Below, piece by piece: positions 8,866 to 19,520 of a stretch of 64,000 bases of DNA. Position 1 is the stretch's first letter. Each line of letters starts with the position of its first letter. A program made the position numbers and the translations under genes. This DNA comes from Pseudomonas sp. BCA17 (GTDB taxonomy: Bacteria; Pseudomonadota; Gammaproteobacteria; Pseudomonadales; Pseudomonadaceae): positions 248,001-312,000 of the forward strand of contig NZ_SGWI01000002.1 in the NCBI RefSeq assembly GCF_004519405.1. The letters run 5' to 3'. A model generated the notes under the pieces. The model was not told the origin of the DNA and ran no database searches. It saw only the letters and a list, made by a program, of their open reading frames with translations.

Positions 8866-9968
8866 GTCATGCTCTTCTGCTGAACCTGCGCAATCTGGCA
8901 TGCGGCTATCAAGATCAACGGGTGGTGCAGAATCTCAACCTGCACCTCAATGCCGGCGACATCGGCTGTCTGCTGGGGTCCTCGGGCTGCGGCAAAACCA
9001 CCACCCTGCGTGCAATTGCCGGGTTTGAACCGGTGCATGAAGGCGAAATCAGCCTGGCCGGCGAAGTCATCTCCAGCGCAGGTTTCACCCTGGCGCCAGA
9101 GAAGCGCCGGATTGGCATGGTATTCCAGGATTACGCTCTGTTTCCTCATCTGAGCGTGGCCGACAACATCGCCTTCGGCATTCGCAAACACCCGCAAAAA
9201 GACCGCGTGGTCGCCGAGTTACTCGAACTGGTCAACCTGAAGAACCTGGGCAAGCGCTTTCCCCACGAGCTTTCCGGCGGCCAGCAGCAACGTGTCGCCC
9301 TCGCTCGCGCCCTGGCGCCGGAGCCGCAACTGTTGCTGCTCGACGAACCGTTCTCCAACCTCGACGGCGAACTGCGGCGCAAGCTCAGCCATGAAGTGCG
9401 TGACATCCTCAAGGCGCGCGGCACCAGTGCGATCCTGGTGACCCATGACCAGGAAGAAGCATTCGCCGTCAGTGATCAGGTAGGGGTTTTCAAAGAGGGT
9501 CGCCTTGAGCAATGGGACACGCCCTACAACCTCTATCACGAGCCGCAGACGCCTTACGTGGCGAGCTTCATCGGCCAGGGCTATTTCATTCGTGGCCAGT
9601 TGAGTTCGCCGGAATCGGTCAGCACCGAACTGGGCGACCTGCGCGGTAATCGCGCCTACACCTGGCCTATAGGTGGCGCGGTGGACGTGTTGCTGCGCCC
9701 GGATGACATCGTTTATGCACCGGACAGCGCCTTGAAAGCGCGGATTGTCGGCAAGACCTTCCTCGGCGCATCTACCTTGTACCGCTTGCAGTTGCCAACG
9801 GGCGCTCAACTGGAGTCGATCTTCCCCAGCCATGCCGATCATCAGGTCGGGGCGGACGTCGGCATTCGCGTTGCGGCTGAACATCTGGTGCTGTTCCAGG
9901 CATCAGGCAGCGTTGCAGCGCACCTCCCTCACGCCGACTCTGGCGTACGCCGCAGCAACCCGGCATAA
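8862..9968 (+). CDS. ABC transporter ATP-binding protein, Fe3+/spermidine (FbpC/PotA) type
   Basis: A 368-residue nucleotide-binding subunit with Walker [10 protein letters not shown] (near residue 39), Q-loop in [11 protein letters not shown], signature LSGGQQQR, Walker [13 protein letters not shown] and the H-loop VTHDQEEA. The C-terminal 130 residues form an OB/TOBE-like regulatory domain ([10 protein letters not shown]), as in FbpC and PotA. No permease or binding-protein gene is adjacent, so its partners are encoded elsewhere. The ATGA overlap with argF implies co-expression, the arrangement of PA3537-PA3538. The substrate cannot be assigned from sequence. Confidence 0.88.
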   Translation: MSHALLLNLRNLACGYQDQRVVQNLNLHLNAGDIGCLLGSSGCGKTTTLRAIAGFEPVHEGEISLAGEVISSAGFTLAPEKRRIGMVFQDYALFPHLSVADNIAFGIRKHPQKDRVVAELLELVNLKNLGKRFPHELSGGQQQRVALARALAPEPQLLLLDEPFSNLDGELRRKLSHEVRDILKARGTSAILVTHDQEEAFAVSDQVGVFKEGRLEQWDTPYNLYHEPQTPYVASFIGQGYFIRGQLSSPESVSTELGDLRGNRAYTWPIGGAVDVLLRPDDIVYAPDSALKARIVGKTFLGASTLYRLQLPTGAQLESIFPSHADHQVGADVGIRVAAEHLVLFQASGSVAAHLPHADSGVRRSNPA

Positions 9969-9975
9969 GCACCTA

Positions 9976-10446
9976 TCAGGCCCGGCCAATTTCCGCGAAT
10001 TTGGCCTGGGTATGTTCAGCCAGCACGGCCGCCGGCAGCTCAACCTCCAAACCCCTCCTCCCCGCGCTGACAAAAATCGTCGCAAACGGTTGTGCCGTCA
10101 CATCGATGAACGTGCGCAAACGCTTCTTCTGACCCAGTGGGCTGATACCGCCCAACAAATAACCCGTGGCGCGTTGCGCCGACAACGGGTCGGCCATCTC
10201 GACTTTTTTCACCCCTGCCGCCTGGGCCAGGGCTTTTAGATCCAGACTTCCGACGACCGGCACGACCGCCACCAGCAACTCACCTTTTTCGCTGCTGGCC
10301 AGCAGCGTCTTGAACACCTGCGCCGGGTCGAGCGCCAGTTTTTCCGCCGCCTCCAAGCCATAAGACGCCGCCTTGGGGTCGTGTTCATAACTGTGAATAC
10401 GATGTTCGGCGCGAACTTTTTTCAACAGGTCCAATGCGGGGGTCAT
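9976..10446 (-). CDS. ybaK: Cys-tRNA(Pro)/Cys-tRNA(Cys) deacylase (YbaK/EbsC family)
   Basis: A 156-residue trans-editing protein that hydrolyses mischarged Cys-tRNA(Pro). Family marks are [18 protein letters not shown] near the start, the conserved Lys region of [14 protein letters not shown], and [20 protein letters not shown]. The frame extends back to 10554, but the ATG at 10446 gives the normal length and [10 protein letters not shown] start. It converges on the ABC ATPase gene with only seven bases between the stops. Confidence 0.9.
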   Translation of the reverse strand: MTPALDLLKKVRAEHRIHSYEHDPKAASYGLEAAEKLALDPAQVFKTLLASSEKGELLVAVVPVVGSLDLKALAQAAGVKKVEMADPLSAQRATGYLLGGISPLGQKKRLRTFIDVTAQPFATIFVSAGRRGLEVELPAAVLAEHTQAKFAEIGRA

Positions 10447-10566
10447 GAGCGCTCCAGGCTGGGCAAACTGATGGCCAATTCTAGGCCAAGTGCGCACAAA
10501 ACGCTCTAGTGCAACCCTTGGATAACCGTCACGCAATGCGCATCGCATGATCATTCACCACACCAA

Positions 10567-10646
10567 TAGTTCGAAAATGACCAATGGTTCACTTTCGACC
10601 TTTGACAGGCGCCATTCTTGTCTATATTTTTTCGTTTCCGAATACT
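10567..10646. promoter_or_regulatory. cluster of GlpR-like operators upstream of glpF
   Basis: The 327-base gap 10447-10773 between ybaK and glpF has no gene and holds three sites resembling the E. coli GlpR consensus WATGTTCGWTAWCGAACATW. They are 10567-10585 (13 of 19 positions), 10585-10603 (12 of 19) and 10628-10646 (TTTTTCGTTTCCGAATACT, 13 of 19). The last lies about 130 bases before the glpF start. Multiple operators would let GlpR repress the transport and kinase genes. Confidence 0.5.
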
Positions 10647-10773
10647 GTAGGAATAACCCCTGCAGCACTCGAGCAGTAAACCGTGGGCCAGGATGGGGAT
10701 CCTTTCCACGGTGAAAGTCGACGCTCGCCCTTTGCGACGAGACAACAGACAACAACAAAAACAGAGGTTTTCC

Positions 10774-11628
10774 ATGACAACTGCTCTTCAACAGCCTTCA
10801 CTTTCGAGCCAATGCATGGCCGAATTCCTGGGGACTGCGCTCCTGATCTTCTTCGGTACCGGTTGTGTGGCTGCGCTCAAGGTCGCGGGTGCCAGCTTCG
10901 GGTTATGGGAAATCAGTATTATCTGGGGGGTCGGCGTAAGTATGGCGATCTACCTGAGCGCCGGTATTTCCGGGGCTCACCTCAACCCGGCAGTCAGTAT
11001 CGCCCTGTGCATTTTCGCCGATTTCGAAAAGCGCAAACTGCCCTTCTATATCCTTGCCCAGATCGCCGGTGCGTTTTGCTCCGCAGCACTGGTCTATACG
11101 CTCTACAGCAACCTGTTTTTCGATTACGAACAAACTCACCATATGGTTCGCGGCTCCCAGGCCAGCCTTGAGTTGGCGTCGGTGTTCTCCACCTACCCCC
11201 ATGCGCTGCTGAGCACCGCCCAGGCGTTCCTGGTAGAGATGATCATCACCGCTATCCTGATGGGCGTGATCATGGCCCTCACCGACGACAACAACGGTCT
11301 GCCGCGCGGCCCGTTGGCGCCCCTGCTGATCGGCCTGCTGATTGCAGTGATCGGTAGCGCCATGGGCCCGCTGACCGGCTTTGCGATGAACCCGGCGCGT
11401 GACTTCGGCCCTAAGCTGATGACCTTTTTCGCCGGTTGGGGTGAAATAGCCTTCACGGGTGGTCGCGATATTCCTTACTTCCTGGTGCCGATTTTCGCTC
11501 CGATCATCGGCGCATGCCTCGGCGCTGCAGCCTATCGCGGGTTGATTGCCCGTCACCTGCCGAGCGCCGCACCGGCTGCTTCTGAAACAACTGACACCTC
11601 CGTCAACGGCAAGACGCATATTTCCTGA
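10774..11628 (+). CDS. glpF: glycerol uptake facilitator (aquaglyceroporin)
   Basis: A 284-residue inner-membrane channel of the MIP family. The two pore signatures are HLNPAVS (first half) and MNPARDFGPK (second half), the Asp after the second NPAR being the glycerol-channel hallmark. Six membrane spans are visible. The frame extends to 10693, but the ATG at 10774 starts the MTTALQQPSL N-terminus, after which CMAEFLGTALLIFFG forms helix 1. It starts the glpF-glpK-glpR-glpD cluster. Confidence 0.94.
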   Translation: MTTALQQPSLSSQCMAEFLGTALLIFFGTGCVAALKVAGASFGLWEISIIWGVGVSMAIYLSAGISGAHLNPAVSIALCIFADFEKRKLPFYILAQIAGAFCSAALVYTLYSNLFFDYEQTHHMVRGSQASLELASVFSTYPHALLSTAQAFLVEMIITAILMGVIMALTDDNNGLPRGPLAPLLIGLLIAVIGSAMGPLTGFAMNPARDFGPKLMTFFAGWGEIAFTGGRDIPYFLVPIFAPIIGACLGAAAYRGLIARHLPSAAPAASETTDTSVNGKTHIS

Positions 11629-11630
11629 TC

Positions 11631-11645
11631 GCGCCAGCCTGGCGC
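11631..11645 (+). other. short hairpin between glpF and glpK
   Basis: GCGCCA and TGGCGC pair around GCC two bases after the glpF stop. There is no T tract directly behind it. It may protect the 3' end of a glpF message rather than end transcription. Confidence 0.4.
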
Positions 11646-11673
11646 CCACTGCCCTTTTAGCGGCCCAGGCTGA

Positions 11674-13215
<1,542 letters not shown>

Positions 13216-13311
13216 GCCAACTGCCGGATCCATATCGGGTTGTAACTGGCGGGGAGCCGCTTGCTGCGTCATCATGGGCCACTTTTTGTATGGCAGCCCA
13301 AAGGACGCCCC

Positions 13312-14067
13312 ATGAATCTGCCTCCCCGCCAACAACAAATCCTCGAACTGGTCCGCGAACGCGGCTACGTCAGTATCGAGGAAATGGCGCAGCTGTTCGT
13401 TGTCACCCCGCAAACCATCCGCCGCGATATCAACCAACTGGCGGACGCCAATCTGTTGCGCCGCTACCATGGCGGCGCGGCCTATGATTCCAGTGTCGAG
13501 AACACGGCATACGCCATGCGTGCCGACCAAATGCGCGATGAGAAACAGCGCATCGGTGAAGCCATCGCCGCACAAATTCCCGACCATGCCTCTTTGTTCA
13601 TCAATATCGGCACCACCACCGAATCCATCGCCCGTGCGCTGCTCAATCACAACCACCTGAAAATCATCACAAACAACCTCAACGTCGCCGCCATGCTCAG
13701 TGCCAAGGACGACTTCGATGTGTTGCTGACCGGCGGCAATGTGCGCCGGGACGGCGGTGTGGTGGGCCAGGCCAGCGTCGACTTCATCAACCAGTTCAAG
13801 GTCGATTTTGCCTTGGTGGGCATCAGCGGCATCGACGAAGACGGCAGTCTGTTGGATTTCGATTATCAGGAAGTAAGGGTTTCCCAGGCGATCATCGCCA
13901 ATGCACGCCAAGTTATCCTGGCGGCGGACTCCAGCAAGTTCGGGCGCAACGCCATGATTCGCTTGGGGCCGATCAGTCTGGTGGATTGCCTGGTGACCGA
14001 CCAGCAGCCGGTACCGGCGTTGGTGCAGTTGCTCAACCAGCACAAAGTTCGCCTGGAAGTCGTTTAG
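13312..14067 (+). CDS. glpR: glycerol-3-phosphate regulon repressor (DeoR family)
   Basis: A 251-residue regulator. Residues 1-57 form a DeoR winged helix ([20 protein letters not shown], then [12 protein letters not shown]), and the rest is the sugar-phosphate-sensing domain with [10 protein letters not shown] and TNNLNVA. The frame opens at 13261; the ATG at 13312 gives the standard start [11 protein letters not shown]. It sits between glpK and glpD, and the GlpR-like palindromes before glpF and glpD are its likely targets. Confidence 0.95.
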   Translation: MNLPPRQQQILELVRERGYVSIEEMAQLFVVTPQTIRRDINQLADANLLRRYHGGAAYDSSVENTAYAMRADQMRDEKQRIGEAIAAQIPDHASLFINIGTTTESIARALLNHNHLKIITNNLNVAAMLSAKDDFDVLLTGGNVRRDGGVVGQASVDFINQFKVDFALVGISGIDEDGSLLDFDYQEVRVSQAIIANARQVILAADSSKFGRNAMIRLGPISLVDCLVTDQQPVPALVQLLNQHKVRLEVV

Positions 14068-14292
14068 CGACTGTCCGGCCGTGATCGGAGCAGGCCTCCT
14101 CCCGCATTGACTGTGCTCCCTTGCTGGAACCCGGTTGAATGAGGGAGGGGCCAGCTCCGGTGTGCAGCCCTTATCCTTAAGCCCGCCCCGGGGTTCATGT
14201 TCACAAATTTTCCTTTTTCCGCCCTTCGATGAGTTTTTTCAATCGAAGTTGGGTGGCTGTGGGCGTGTTTATCAGCTACCATTTTCGCAAAT

Positions 14293-14306
14293 GAACATTA
14301 ATGTTC
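14293..14306. promoter_or_regulatory. perfect palindrome upstream of glpD, candidate GlpR operator
   Basis: GAACATTAATGTTC is a perfect 14-base palindrome 34 bases before the glpD ATG. Its half ATGTTCG continues as in the GlpR consensus. It lies in the 273-base glpR-glpD gap, which otherwise holds only a REP-like remnant around 14143-14160. Confidence 0.6.
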
Positions 14307-14340
14307 GAATTCAAAGACGAAAAGATCGCGAGGCCAGCCG

Positions 14341-15879
14341 ATGACCCCTTCCACCTTGCCTGCTCCACCGCTTGCCGAAGTCTATGACGTTGCCGTAATC
14401 GGTGGCGGGATCAATGGCGTCGGCATTGCAGCAGACGCAGCCGGGCGCGGGTTGTCGGTATTCCTTTGCGAAAAGGACGACCTTGCCAGCCACACGTCTT
14501 CTGCCAGCAGCAAGCTGATTCACGGCGGCCTGCGGTACCTGGAACATTACGAGTTCCGCCTGGTGCACGAAGCCCTGGCCGAACGTGAAGTGCTGCTGGC
14601 CAAGGCCCCGCACATCGTCAAGCCGATGCGTTTCGTGTTGCCGCACCGTCCGCATCTGCGTCCGGCATGGATGATTCGCGCCGGCCTGTTCCTGTACGAC
14701 CACTTGGGCAAGCGCGAGAAACTTGCAGGCTCCAAAAGCCTCAAGTTCGGCCCTGACAGTCCGCTGAAAAGCGAAATCACCAAAGGCTTCGAGTACTCCG
14801 ACTGCTGGGTCGATGACGCCCGCCTGGTGGTACTCAACGCCATGGCCGCCCGCGAGAAAGGCGCACATATCCATACCCAGACCCGTTGCGTCAGTGCACA
14901 TCGCAGCAACGGCATGTGGGAAATGAACATGGAGCGCGCCGATGGCAGTCTGTTCTCGATCCGCGCCCGGGCGCTGGTGAACGCCGCTGGCCCCTGGGTC
15001 GCCAAGTTCATCAAGGATGACCTGAAGCTGGATTCGCCCTACGGCATCCGCCTGATCCAGGGCAGCCATCTGATCGTGCCGAGGCTGTACGAAGGCGCCC
15101 ACGCGCACATCCTGCAGAACGAAGACCAGCGCATTGTCTTCACCATTCCGTATCAGGACCACCTGACCATCATCGGCACCACTGACCGTGAATACACCGG
15201 CGACCCGGCTAAAGTGGCGATTACCGAAGGTGAAACCGACTACATGCTCAATGTAGTCAACGCCCACTTCAAGAAGCAGCTGAGCCGCGACGACATCGTC
15301 CACACTTACTCCGGTGTACGCCCGCTGTGCAACGATGAGTCGGATAACCCATCGGCCATCACCCGCGACTACACCCTGGCACTGTCCGGCGGTAACGGTG
15401 AAGCGCCGATCCTGTCGGTATTCGGCGGCAAGCTGACCACCTACCGTAAGCTGGCCGAGTCGGCGATGGCACAGCTAGCGCCGTTCTTCACCCAAATGCG
15501 TCCAAGCTGGACCGCAACAGCCAGCCTGCCCGGCGGCGAAAACATGACCACACCACAAGCCCTGGCCGACGCCATTCGCAGCAAATTCGCCTGGGTACCG
15601 CGCGAAATTGCCCAGCGCTGGGCGACCACGTATGGCAGCCGCACCTGGCGCCTGCTGGAAGGCGTGCAATCGCTGGCTGACCTGGGCGACCACCTGGGTG
15701 GGGGCCTGTACACCCGTGAAGTCGATTACCTATGCGCCGAAGAATGGGTGACACAACCGCAGGACGTGTTGTGGCGCCGTACCAAACTGGGCCTGTTCAC
15801 CACCCCGCAGGAACAGGAAAACCTGCAGCGGTACCTGTCCAAGGTGGAACAGAACCGCGCCAAGATCGAAGCAGCCTGA
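14341..15879 (+). CDS. glpD: aerobic glycerol-3-phosphate dehydrogenase
   Basis: A 512-residue FAD enzyme that oxidises glycerol-3-phosphate to dihydroxyacetone phosphate and feeds electrons to ubiquinone at the inner membrane. The dinucleotide fold reads DVAVIGGGINGVGIA near residue 15, followed by SSKLIHGGLRYLEHYEF, GTTDREYTGDP and FGGKLTTYRKLAE. Length is normal. It has its own upstream gap with a GlpR-type palindrome and a terminator behind it. Confidence 0.97.
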   Translation: MTPSTLPAPPLAEVYDVAVIGGGINGVGIAADAAGRGLSVFLCEKDDLASHTSSASSKLIHGGLRYLEHYEFRLVHEALAEREVLLAKAPHIVKPMRFVLPHRPHLRPAWMIRAGLFLYDHLGKREKLAGSKSLKFGPDSPLKSEITKGFEYSDCWVDDARLVVLNAMAAREKGAHIHTQTRCVSAHRSNGMWEMNMERADGSLFSIRARALVNAAGPWVAKFIKDDLKLDSPYGIRLIQGSHLIVPRLYEGAHAHILQNEDQRIVFTIPYQDHLTIIGTTDREYTGDPAKVAITEGETDYMLNVVNAHFKKQLSRDDIVHTYSGVRPLCNDESDNPSAITRDYTLALSGGNGEAPILSVFGGKLTTYRKLAESAMAQLAPFFTQMRPSWTATASLPGGENMTTPQALADAIRSKFAWVPREIAQRWATTYGSRTWRLLEGVQSLADLGDHLGGGLYTREVDYLCAEEWVTQPQDVLWRRTKLGLFTTPQEQENLQRYLSKVEQNRAKIEAA

Positions 15880-15897
15880 GCCGTAACCCGATCGCCG

Positions 15898-15931
15898 AAG
15901 CCCCTGCACCCTAAGGTCCAGGGGCTTTTTT
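15898..15931 (+). terminator. rho-independent terminator after glpD
   Basis: AAGCCCCTG pairs with CAGGGGCTT around a loop and is followed by TTTTTTAT. Confidence 0.85.
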
Positions 15932-15946
15932 ATAGCCCCATGCCCA

Positions 15947-15960
15947 TTCGGTTTTCCGAA
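15947..15960. promoter_or_regulatory. AauR box 1 (perfect palindrome)
   Basis: TTCGGTTTTCCGAA matches the TTCGG-N4-CCGAA motif that I recall for AauR in P. putida. It lies about 108 bases upstream of the -24 element of the acidic amino acid operon, a normal enhancer distance for a sigma-54 activator. AauR is encoded about 5.5 kb downstream. Confidence 0.75.
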
Positions 15961-15977
15961 CAGCATCCCCTGCACCA

Positions 15978-15991
15978 TTCGGTTTACCGTA
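15978..15991. promoter_or_regulatory. AauR box 2 (imperfect)
   Basis: TTCGGTTTACCGTA matches the AauR motif at nine of ten defined positions. Its left edge is 31 bases from that of box 1, so the two sites lie on roughly the same DNA face, as expected for cooperative binding. Confidence 0.65.
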
Positions 15992-16067
15992 TTGCGCCGG
16001 TGTAAAACCGCCGTCATACAAATTTAATATCCATGTAAATCAGTCAGTTAACCTTTTACTTCGGGTA

Positions 16068-16083
16068 TGGCACGAGTCATGCT
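16068..16083 (+). promoter_or_regulatory. sigma-54 (-24/-12) promoter of the gltIJKL operon
   Basis: TGGCACGAGTCATGCT has GG and GC separated by exactly ten bases and a full TGGCACG upstream element. It lies about 112 bases before the gltI ATG, downstream of two AauR boxes. The 15880-16195 gap holds only the glpD terminator and this control region. Confidence 0.8.
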
Positions 16084-16195
16084 CTACACTTCCTGACGAT
16101 TGCCTGAGACGCCTCAGGAGCCGTTACAGGCATTCGCTGTACAAGAGAGCCGTCTAGCCGGCTTCATAAAAAAAACAAATGTCGAGGAAGTATTG

Positions 16196-17122
16196 ATGCG
16201 CATCGTTCCCCATATTCTGGGCGCAGCTATCGCTGCTGCTCTGATCAGCACTCCAGTTTTCGCCGCCGAGCTCACCGGCACGCTGAAGAAGATCAACGAT
16301 TCCGGCACCATCACGCTCGCACACCGCGACAGCTCCATTCCGTTTTCCTACATCGCGGATGGTTCGGGCAAACCTGTCGGCTACTCCCACGACATTCAAG
16401 TGGCTGTCGTCGAGCAACTGAAAAAAGACCTGAACAAGCCCGACCTGAAGACCAAGTACAACCTGGTCACCTCGCAAACCCGTATCCCGCTGATCCAGAA
16501 CGGCACTGCGGATCTTGAGTGCGGTTCCACCACCAACAACGCCGAACGCGCCCAGCAAGTTGATTTCACCATCAACATCTTCGAAATCGGCACCCGTCTG
16601 CTGGTCAAGAAAGACAAGGATGGCAAGCCGAGCTACGCCGACTTCGCCGACCTGAAAGGCAAGAACGTCGTGACCACCGCCGGCACCACTTCCGAGCGCA
16701 TCATCAAGGCGATGAATGCCGACAAGCAGATGGGCATGAACGTCATCTCCGCCAAAGACCACGGCGAATCCTTCCAGATGCTGGAAAGCGGCCGCGCCGT
16801 CGCCTTCATGATGGACGACGCCCTGCTCGCCGGTGAAGAAGCCAAGGCCAAGAAGCCGGACGACTGGGTCATCACCGGTACTCCACAATCCTTCGAAGCC
16901 TACGCCTGCATGGTTCGTAAAGACGACCCAGCCTTCAAGAAAGCTGTCGATGACGCCATCGTTGCCCTGTTCAAATCCGGCGAAATCAACAAGATCTACA
17001 GCAAATGGTTCGAAAGCCCGATCCCACCTAAAGGCCTGAACCTGAAATTCCCGATGAGCGACAAGGTCAAGGAGCTGATCGCCAACCCAAGCGACAAGCC
17101 AGCGCCTGACGTAAAAATCTGA
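16196..17122 (+). CDS. gltI: glutamate/aspartate ABC transporter periplasmic binding protein
   Basis: A 308-residue solute-binding protein (AatJ in P. putida usage). A signal peptide of about 24 residues ends at VFAAEL. The mature protein has the family-3 binding fold with GTITLAHRDSSIPFSY, then LIQNGTADLECGSTTNNAERA and VVTTAGTTSERIIKAMN. It binds Glu, Asp and possibly their amides. The frame opens at 16100; the ATG at 16196 has GAGGAAG in front and a proper signal peptide. It is the first gene of the AauR-controlled operon. Confidence 0.94.
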   Translation: MRIVPHILGAAIAAALISTPVFAAELTGTLKKINDSGTITLAHRDSSIPFSYIADGSGKPVGYSHDIQVAVVEQLKKDLNKPDLKTKYNLVTSQTRIPLIQNGTADLECGSTTNNAERAQQVDFTINIFEIGTRLLVKKDKDGKPSYADFADLKGKNVVTTAGTTSERIIKAMNADKQMGMNVISAKDHGESFQMLESGRAVAFMMDDALLAGEEAKAKKPDDWVITGTPQSFEAYACMVRKDDPAFKKAVDDAIVALFKSGEINKIYSKWFESPIPPKGLNLKFPMSDKVKELIANPSDKPAPDVKI

Positions 17123-17141
17123 GACCTGACTAAGCTTATCT

Positions 17142-17167
17142 CCTGAGGGGGCCAACGCTCCCTCAGG
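17142..17167 (+). other. intercistronic hairpin between gltI and gltJ
   Basis: CCTGAGGG pairs with CCCTCAGG around a ten-base loop, 20 bases after the gltI stop, without a T tract. Such hairpins often let the binding-protein message be kept in excess over the permease message. Confidence 0.55.
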
Positions 17168-17316
17168 CGTCTGTTACTACCTGCTGGCTTTAATTTGGAA
17201 CACTCGACCTGGCGGTTTTCGAGCCGATCGCGTGTGCCTGACGTTCACTGTCAGGCGGGAAAGGATCTTCCCCAAGCGGGTGCTTGTACATCGATCGATC
17301 TCGAGGGGAGACCCTA

Positions 17317-18063
17317 ATGAATTACAACTGGGACTGGGGCGTATTCTTCAAGTCCACCGGCGTGGGCAGCGAGACTTATCTCGACTGGTACATCGCCGGC
17401 CTGGGCTGGACCATCGCCATCGCTGTCGTGGCATGGATTATCGCCTTGCTGCTGGGCTCCATACTGGGGGTCATGCGCACCGTGCCAAACCGTCTCGTAT
17501 CGGGCATCGCGACCTGCTACGTGGAACTGTTTCGTAACGTGCCGCTGCTGGTTCAGCTGTTCATCTGGTACTTCCTGGTACCCGACATGCTGCCGCAGAA
17601 CCTGCAGGACTGGTACAAACAAGACCTCAACCCGACCACCTCGGCCTACTTGAGTGTTGTCGTGTGCCTGGGCCTGTTCACCGCCGCTCGAGTGTGCGAG
17701 CAGGTGCGCACCGGCATCCAGGCGCTGCCACGCGGCCAGGAATCCGCCGCGCGCGCCATGGGCTTCAAGCTGCCGCAGATCTACTGGAACGTGCTGCTGC
17801 CCCAAGCCTACCGGATCATCATTCCGCCGCTCACCTCGGAATTCCTCAACGTCTTCAAGAACTCCTCCGTGGCGTCCTTGATCGGCCTGATGGAGTTGCT
17901 GGCGCAAACCAAGCAGACCGCCGAGTTCTCGGCCAACCTGTTTGAAGCTTTCACCCTGGCCACATTGATCTACTTCACCCTGAACATGAGCCTGATGTTG
18001 CTGATGCGTCTGGTCGAGAAGAAAGTCGCCGTGCCCGGCCTGATCTCCGTGGGGGGTAAATAA
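17317..18063 (+). CDS. gltJ: glutamate/aspartate ABC transporter permease
   Basis: A 248-residue inner-membrane permease (AatQ). About five spans are visible, with the EAA loop region EQVRTGIQALPRGQESAARAMGF typical of polar amino acid permeases. The frame opens at 17284; the ATG at 17317 has GAGGGGAG at ribosome-site distance and starts MNYNWDWGVFF. The stop overlaps the next start by one base. Confidence 0.94.
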   Translation: MNYNWDWGVFFKSTGVGSETYLDWYIAGLGWTIAIAVVAWIIALLLGSILGVMRTVPNRLVSGIATCYVELFRNVPLLVQLFIWYFLVPDMLPQNLQDWYKQDLNPTTSAYLSVVVCLGLFTAARVCEQVRTGIQALPRGQESAARAMGFKLPQIYWNVLLPQAYRIIIPPLTSEFLNVFKNSSVASLIGLMELLAQTKQTAEFSANLFEAFTLATLIYFTLNMSLMLLMRLVEKKVAVPGLISVGGK

Positions 18064-18734
18064 TGGACTTCGATTTCAGCGGCATCATCCCCGCCATCCC
18101 CGGCCTGTGGAACGGCATGCTCATGACCCTGCAACTGATGGTCATGGGCGTGGTCGGCGGCATCGCGCTGGGTACGATCCTCGCGCTGATGCGCCTGTCG
18201 TCCAACAAACTGCTGTCGCGCCTGGCCGGCGCTTATGTGAACTACTTCCGCTCGATCCCGCTGCTGCTGGTGATCACTTGGTTCTACCTGGCGGTACCGT
18301 TCGTGTTGCGCTGGATCACAGGCGAGGACACCCCGATCGGCGCGTTCACATCCTGCGTCGTGGCCTTCATGATGTTCGAAGCCGCGTACTTCTGTGAAAT
18401 CGTGCGGGCCGGCGTGCAGTCGATCCCCAAGGGCCAGATGGGCGCAGCCCAAGCGATGGGCATGACCTATGGCCAGACCATGCGCCTGATCATCCTGCCC
18501 CAGGCGTTCCGAAAGATGACCCCGTTGCTGCTGCAACAGTCGATCATCCTGTTTCAGGACACCTCGCTGGTCTACACCGTGGGCCTGGTGGATTTCCTCA
18601 ATTCCGCCCGTTCCAACGGCGACATCATTGGCCGCTCCAATGAGTTCCTGATCTTCGCCGGTGTCGTCTACTTCATCATCAGCTTTTCCGCCTCGCTGCT
18701 GGTCAAGCGTCTGCAAAAAAGGTTTGCCGTATGA
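18063..18734 (+). CDS. gltK: glutamate/aspartate ABC transporter permease
   Basis: A 223-residue inner-membrane partner of GltJ (AatM), with five or so spans and the EAA loop [20 protein letters not shown]. It starts at TAATG with the gltJ stop and overlaps gltL by four bases, so the three are translationally coupled. Confidence 0.94.
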   Translation: MDFDFSGIIPAIPGLWNGMLMTLQLMVMGVVGGIALGTILALMRLSSNKLLSRLAGAYVNYFRSIPLLLVITWFYLAVPFVLRWITGEDTPIGAFTSCVVAFMMFEAAYFCEIVRAGVQSIPKGQMGAAQAMGMTYGQTMRLIILPQAFRKMTPLLLQQSIILFQDTSLVYTVGLVDFLNSARSNGDIIGRSNEFLIFAGVVYFIISFSASLLVKRLQKRFAV

Positions 18735-19465
18735 TCTCTATCAAGAACATCAACAAGTGGTATGGCGACTTCCAGGTGCTCACCGATTGCAGCACCGAGG
18801 TTAAAAAAGGCGAAGTGATCGTGGTGTGCGGGCCATCGGGCTCGGGCAAATCCACCCTGATCAAATGCGTCAACGCGCTGGAACCGTTCCAGAAGGGCGA
18901 CATCGTGGTCGACGGCACCTCCATCGCCGACCCGAAGACCAACCTGCCGAAACTGCGCTCGCGCGTGGGCATGGTCTTTCAGCACTTCGAACTGTTCCCG
19001 CACCTGACCATCACCGAAAACCTGACCATCGCGCAGATCAAGGTGCTCGGCCGCAGCAAGGAAGAAGCCACCAAGAAGGGCCTGCAACTGCTTGACCGCG
19101 TTGGCCTGTCGGCTCACGCCCACAAGCATCCGGGCCAACTGTCCGGCGGCCAGCAGCAACGGGTGGCGATTGCTCGCGCCCTGGCCATGGACCCGATCGT
19201 CATGTTGTTCGACGAACCCACTTCGGCCCTCGACCCGGAAATGGTCAACGAAGTGCTCGATGTGATGGTGCAACTGGCACAGGAAGGCATGACCATGATG
19301 TGCGTGACCCACGAAATGGGCTTTGCCCGTAAAGTGGCCGACCGCGTGATTTTCATGGATGCCGGCAAGATCATCGAAGACTGCCCGAAAGAAGAGTTCT
19401 TCGGCGATATCAGCGCGCGCTCCGAACGCGCGCAGCACTTCCTCGAAAAAATCTTGCAGCACTAA
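18731..19465 (+). CDS. gltL: glutamate/aspartate ABC transporter ATP-binding protein
   Basis: A 244-residue ATPase (AatP) with Walker [10 protein letters not shown] near residue 35, signature LSGGQQQR, Walker [16 protein letters not shown] and the H-loop VTHEMGFA. It powers GltJK uptake. The start overlaps gltK by ATGA. Confidence 0.96.
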   Translation: MISIKNINKWYGDFQVLTDCSTEVKKGEVIVVCGPSGSGKSTLIKCVNALEPFQKGDIVVDGTSIADPKTNLPKLRSRVGMVFQHFELFPHLTITENLTIAQIKVLGRSKEEATKKGLQLLDRVGLSAHAHKHPGQLSGGQQQRVAIARALAMDPIVMLFDEPTSALDPEMVNEVLDVMVQLAQEGMTMMCVTHEMGFARKVADRVIFMDAGKIIEDCPKEEFFGDISARSERAQHFLEKILQH

Positions 19466-19520
19466 AAAGCAACTCGCTCCTGCAGTCGGGGGGAGAAGTA
19501 GCTGACCCAAGGCATCTGTG

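Noticed and set aside
14143..14180. Second REP element before glpD
   Set aside because: GAGGGAGGGGCCAGCTCC only partly matches the REP unit at 47657 and has no inverted partner, so at most a remnant.
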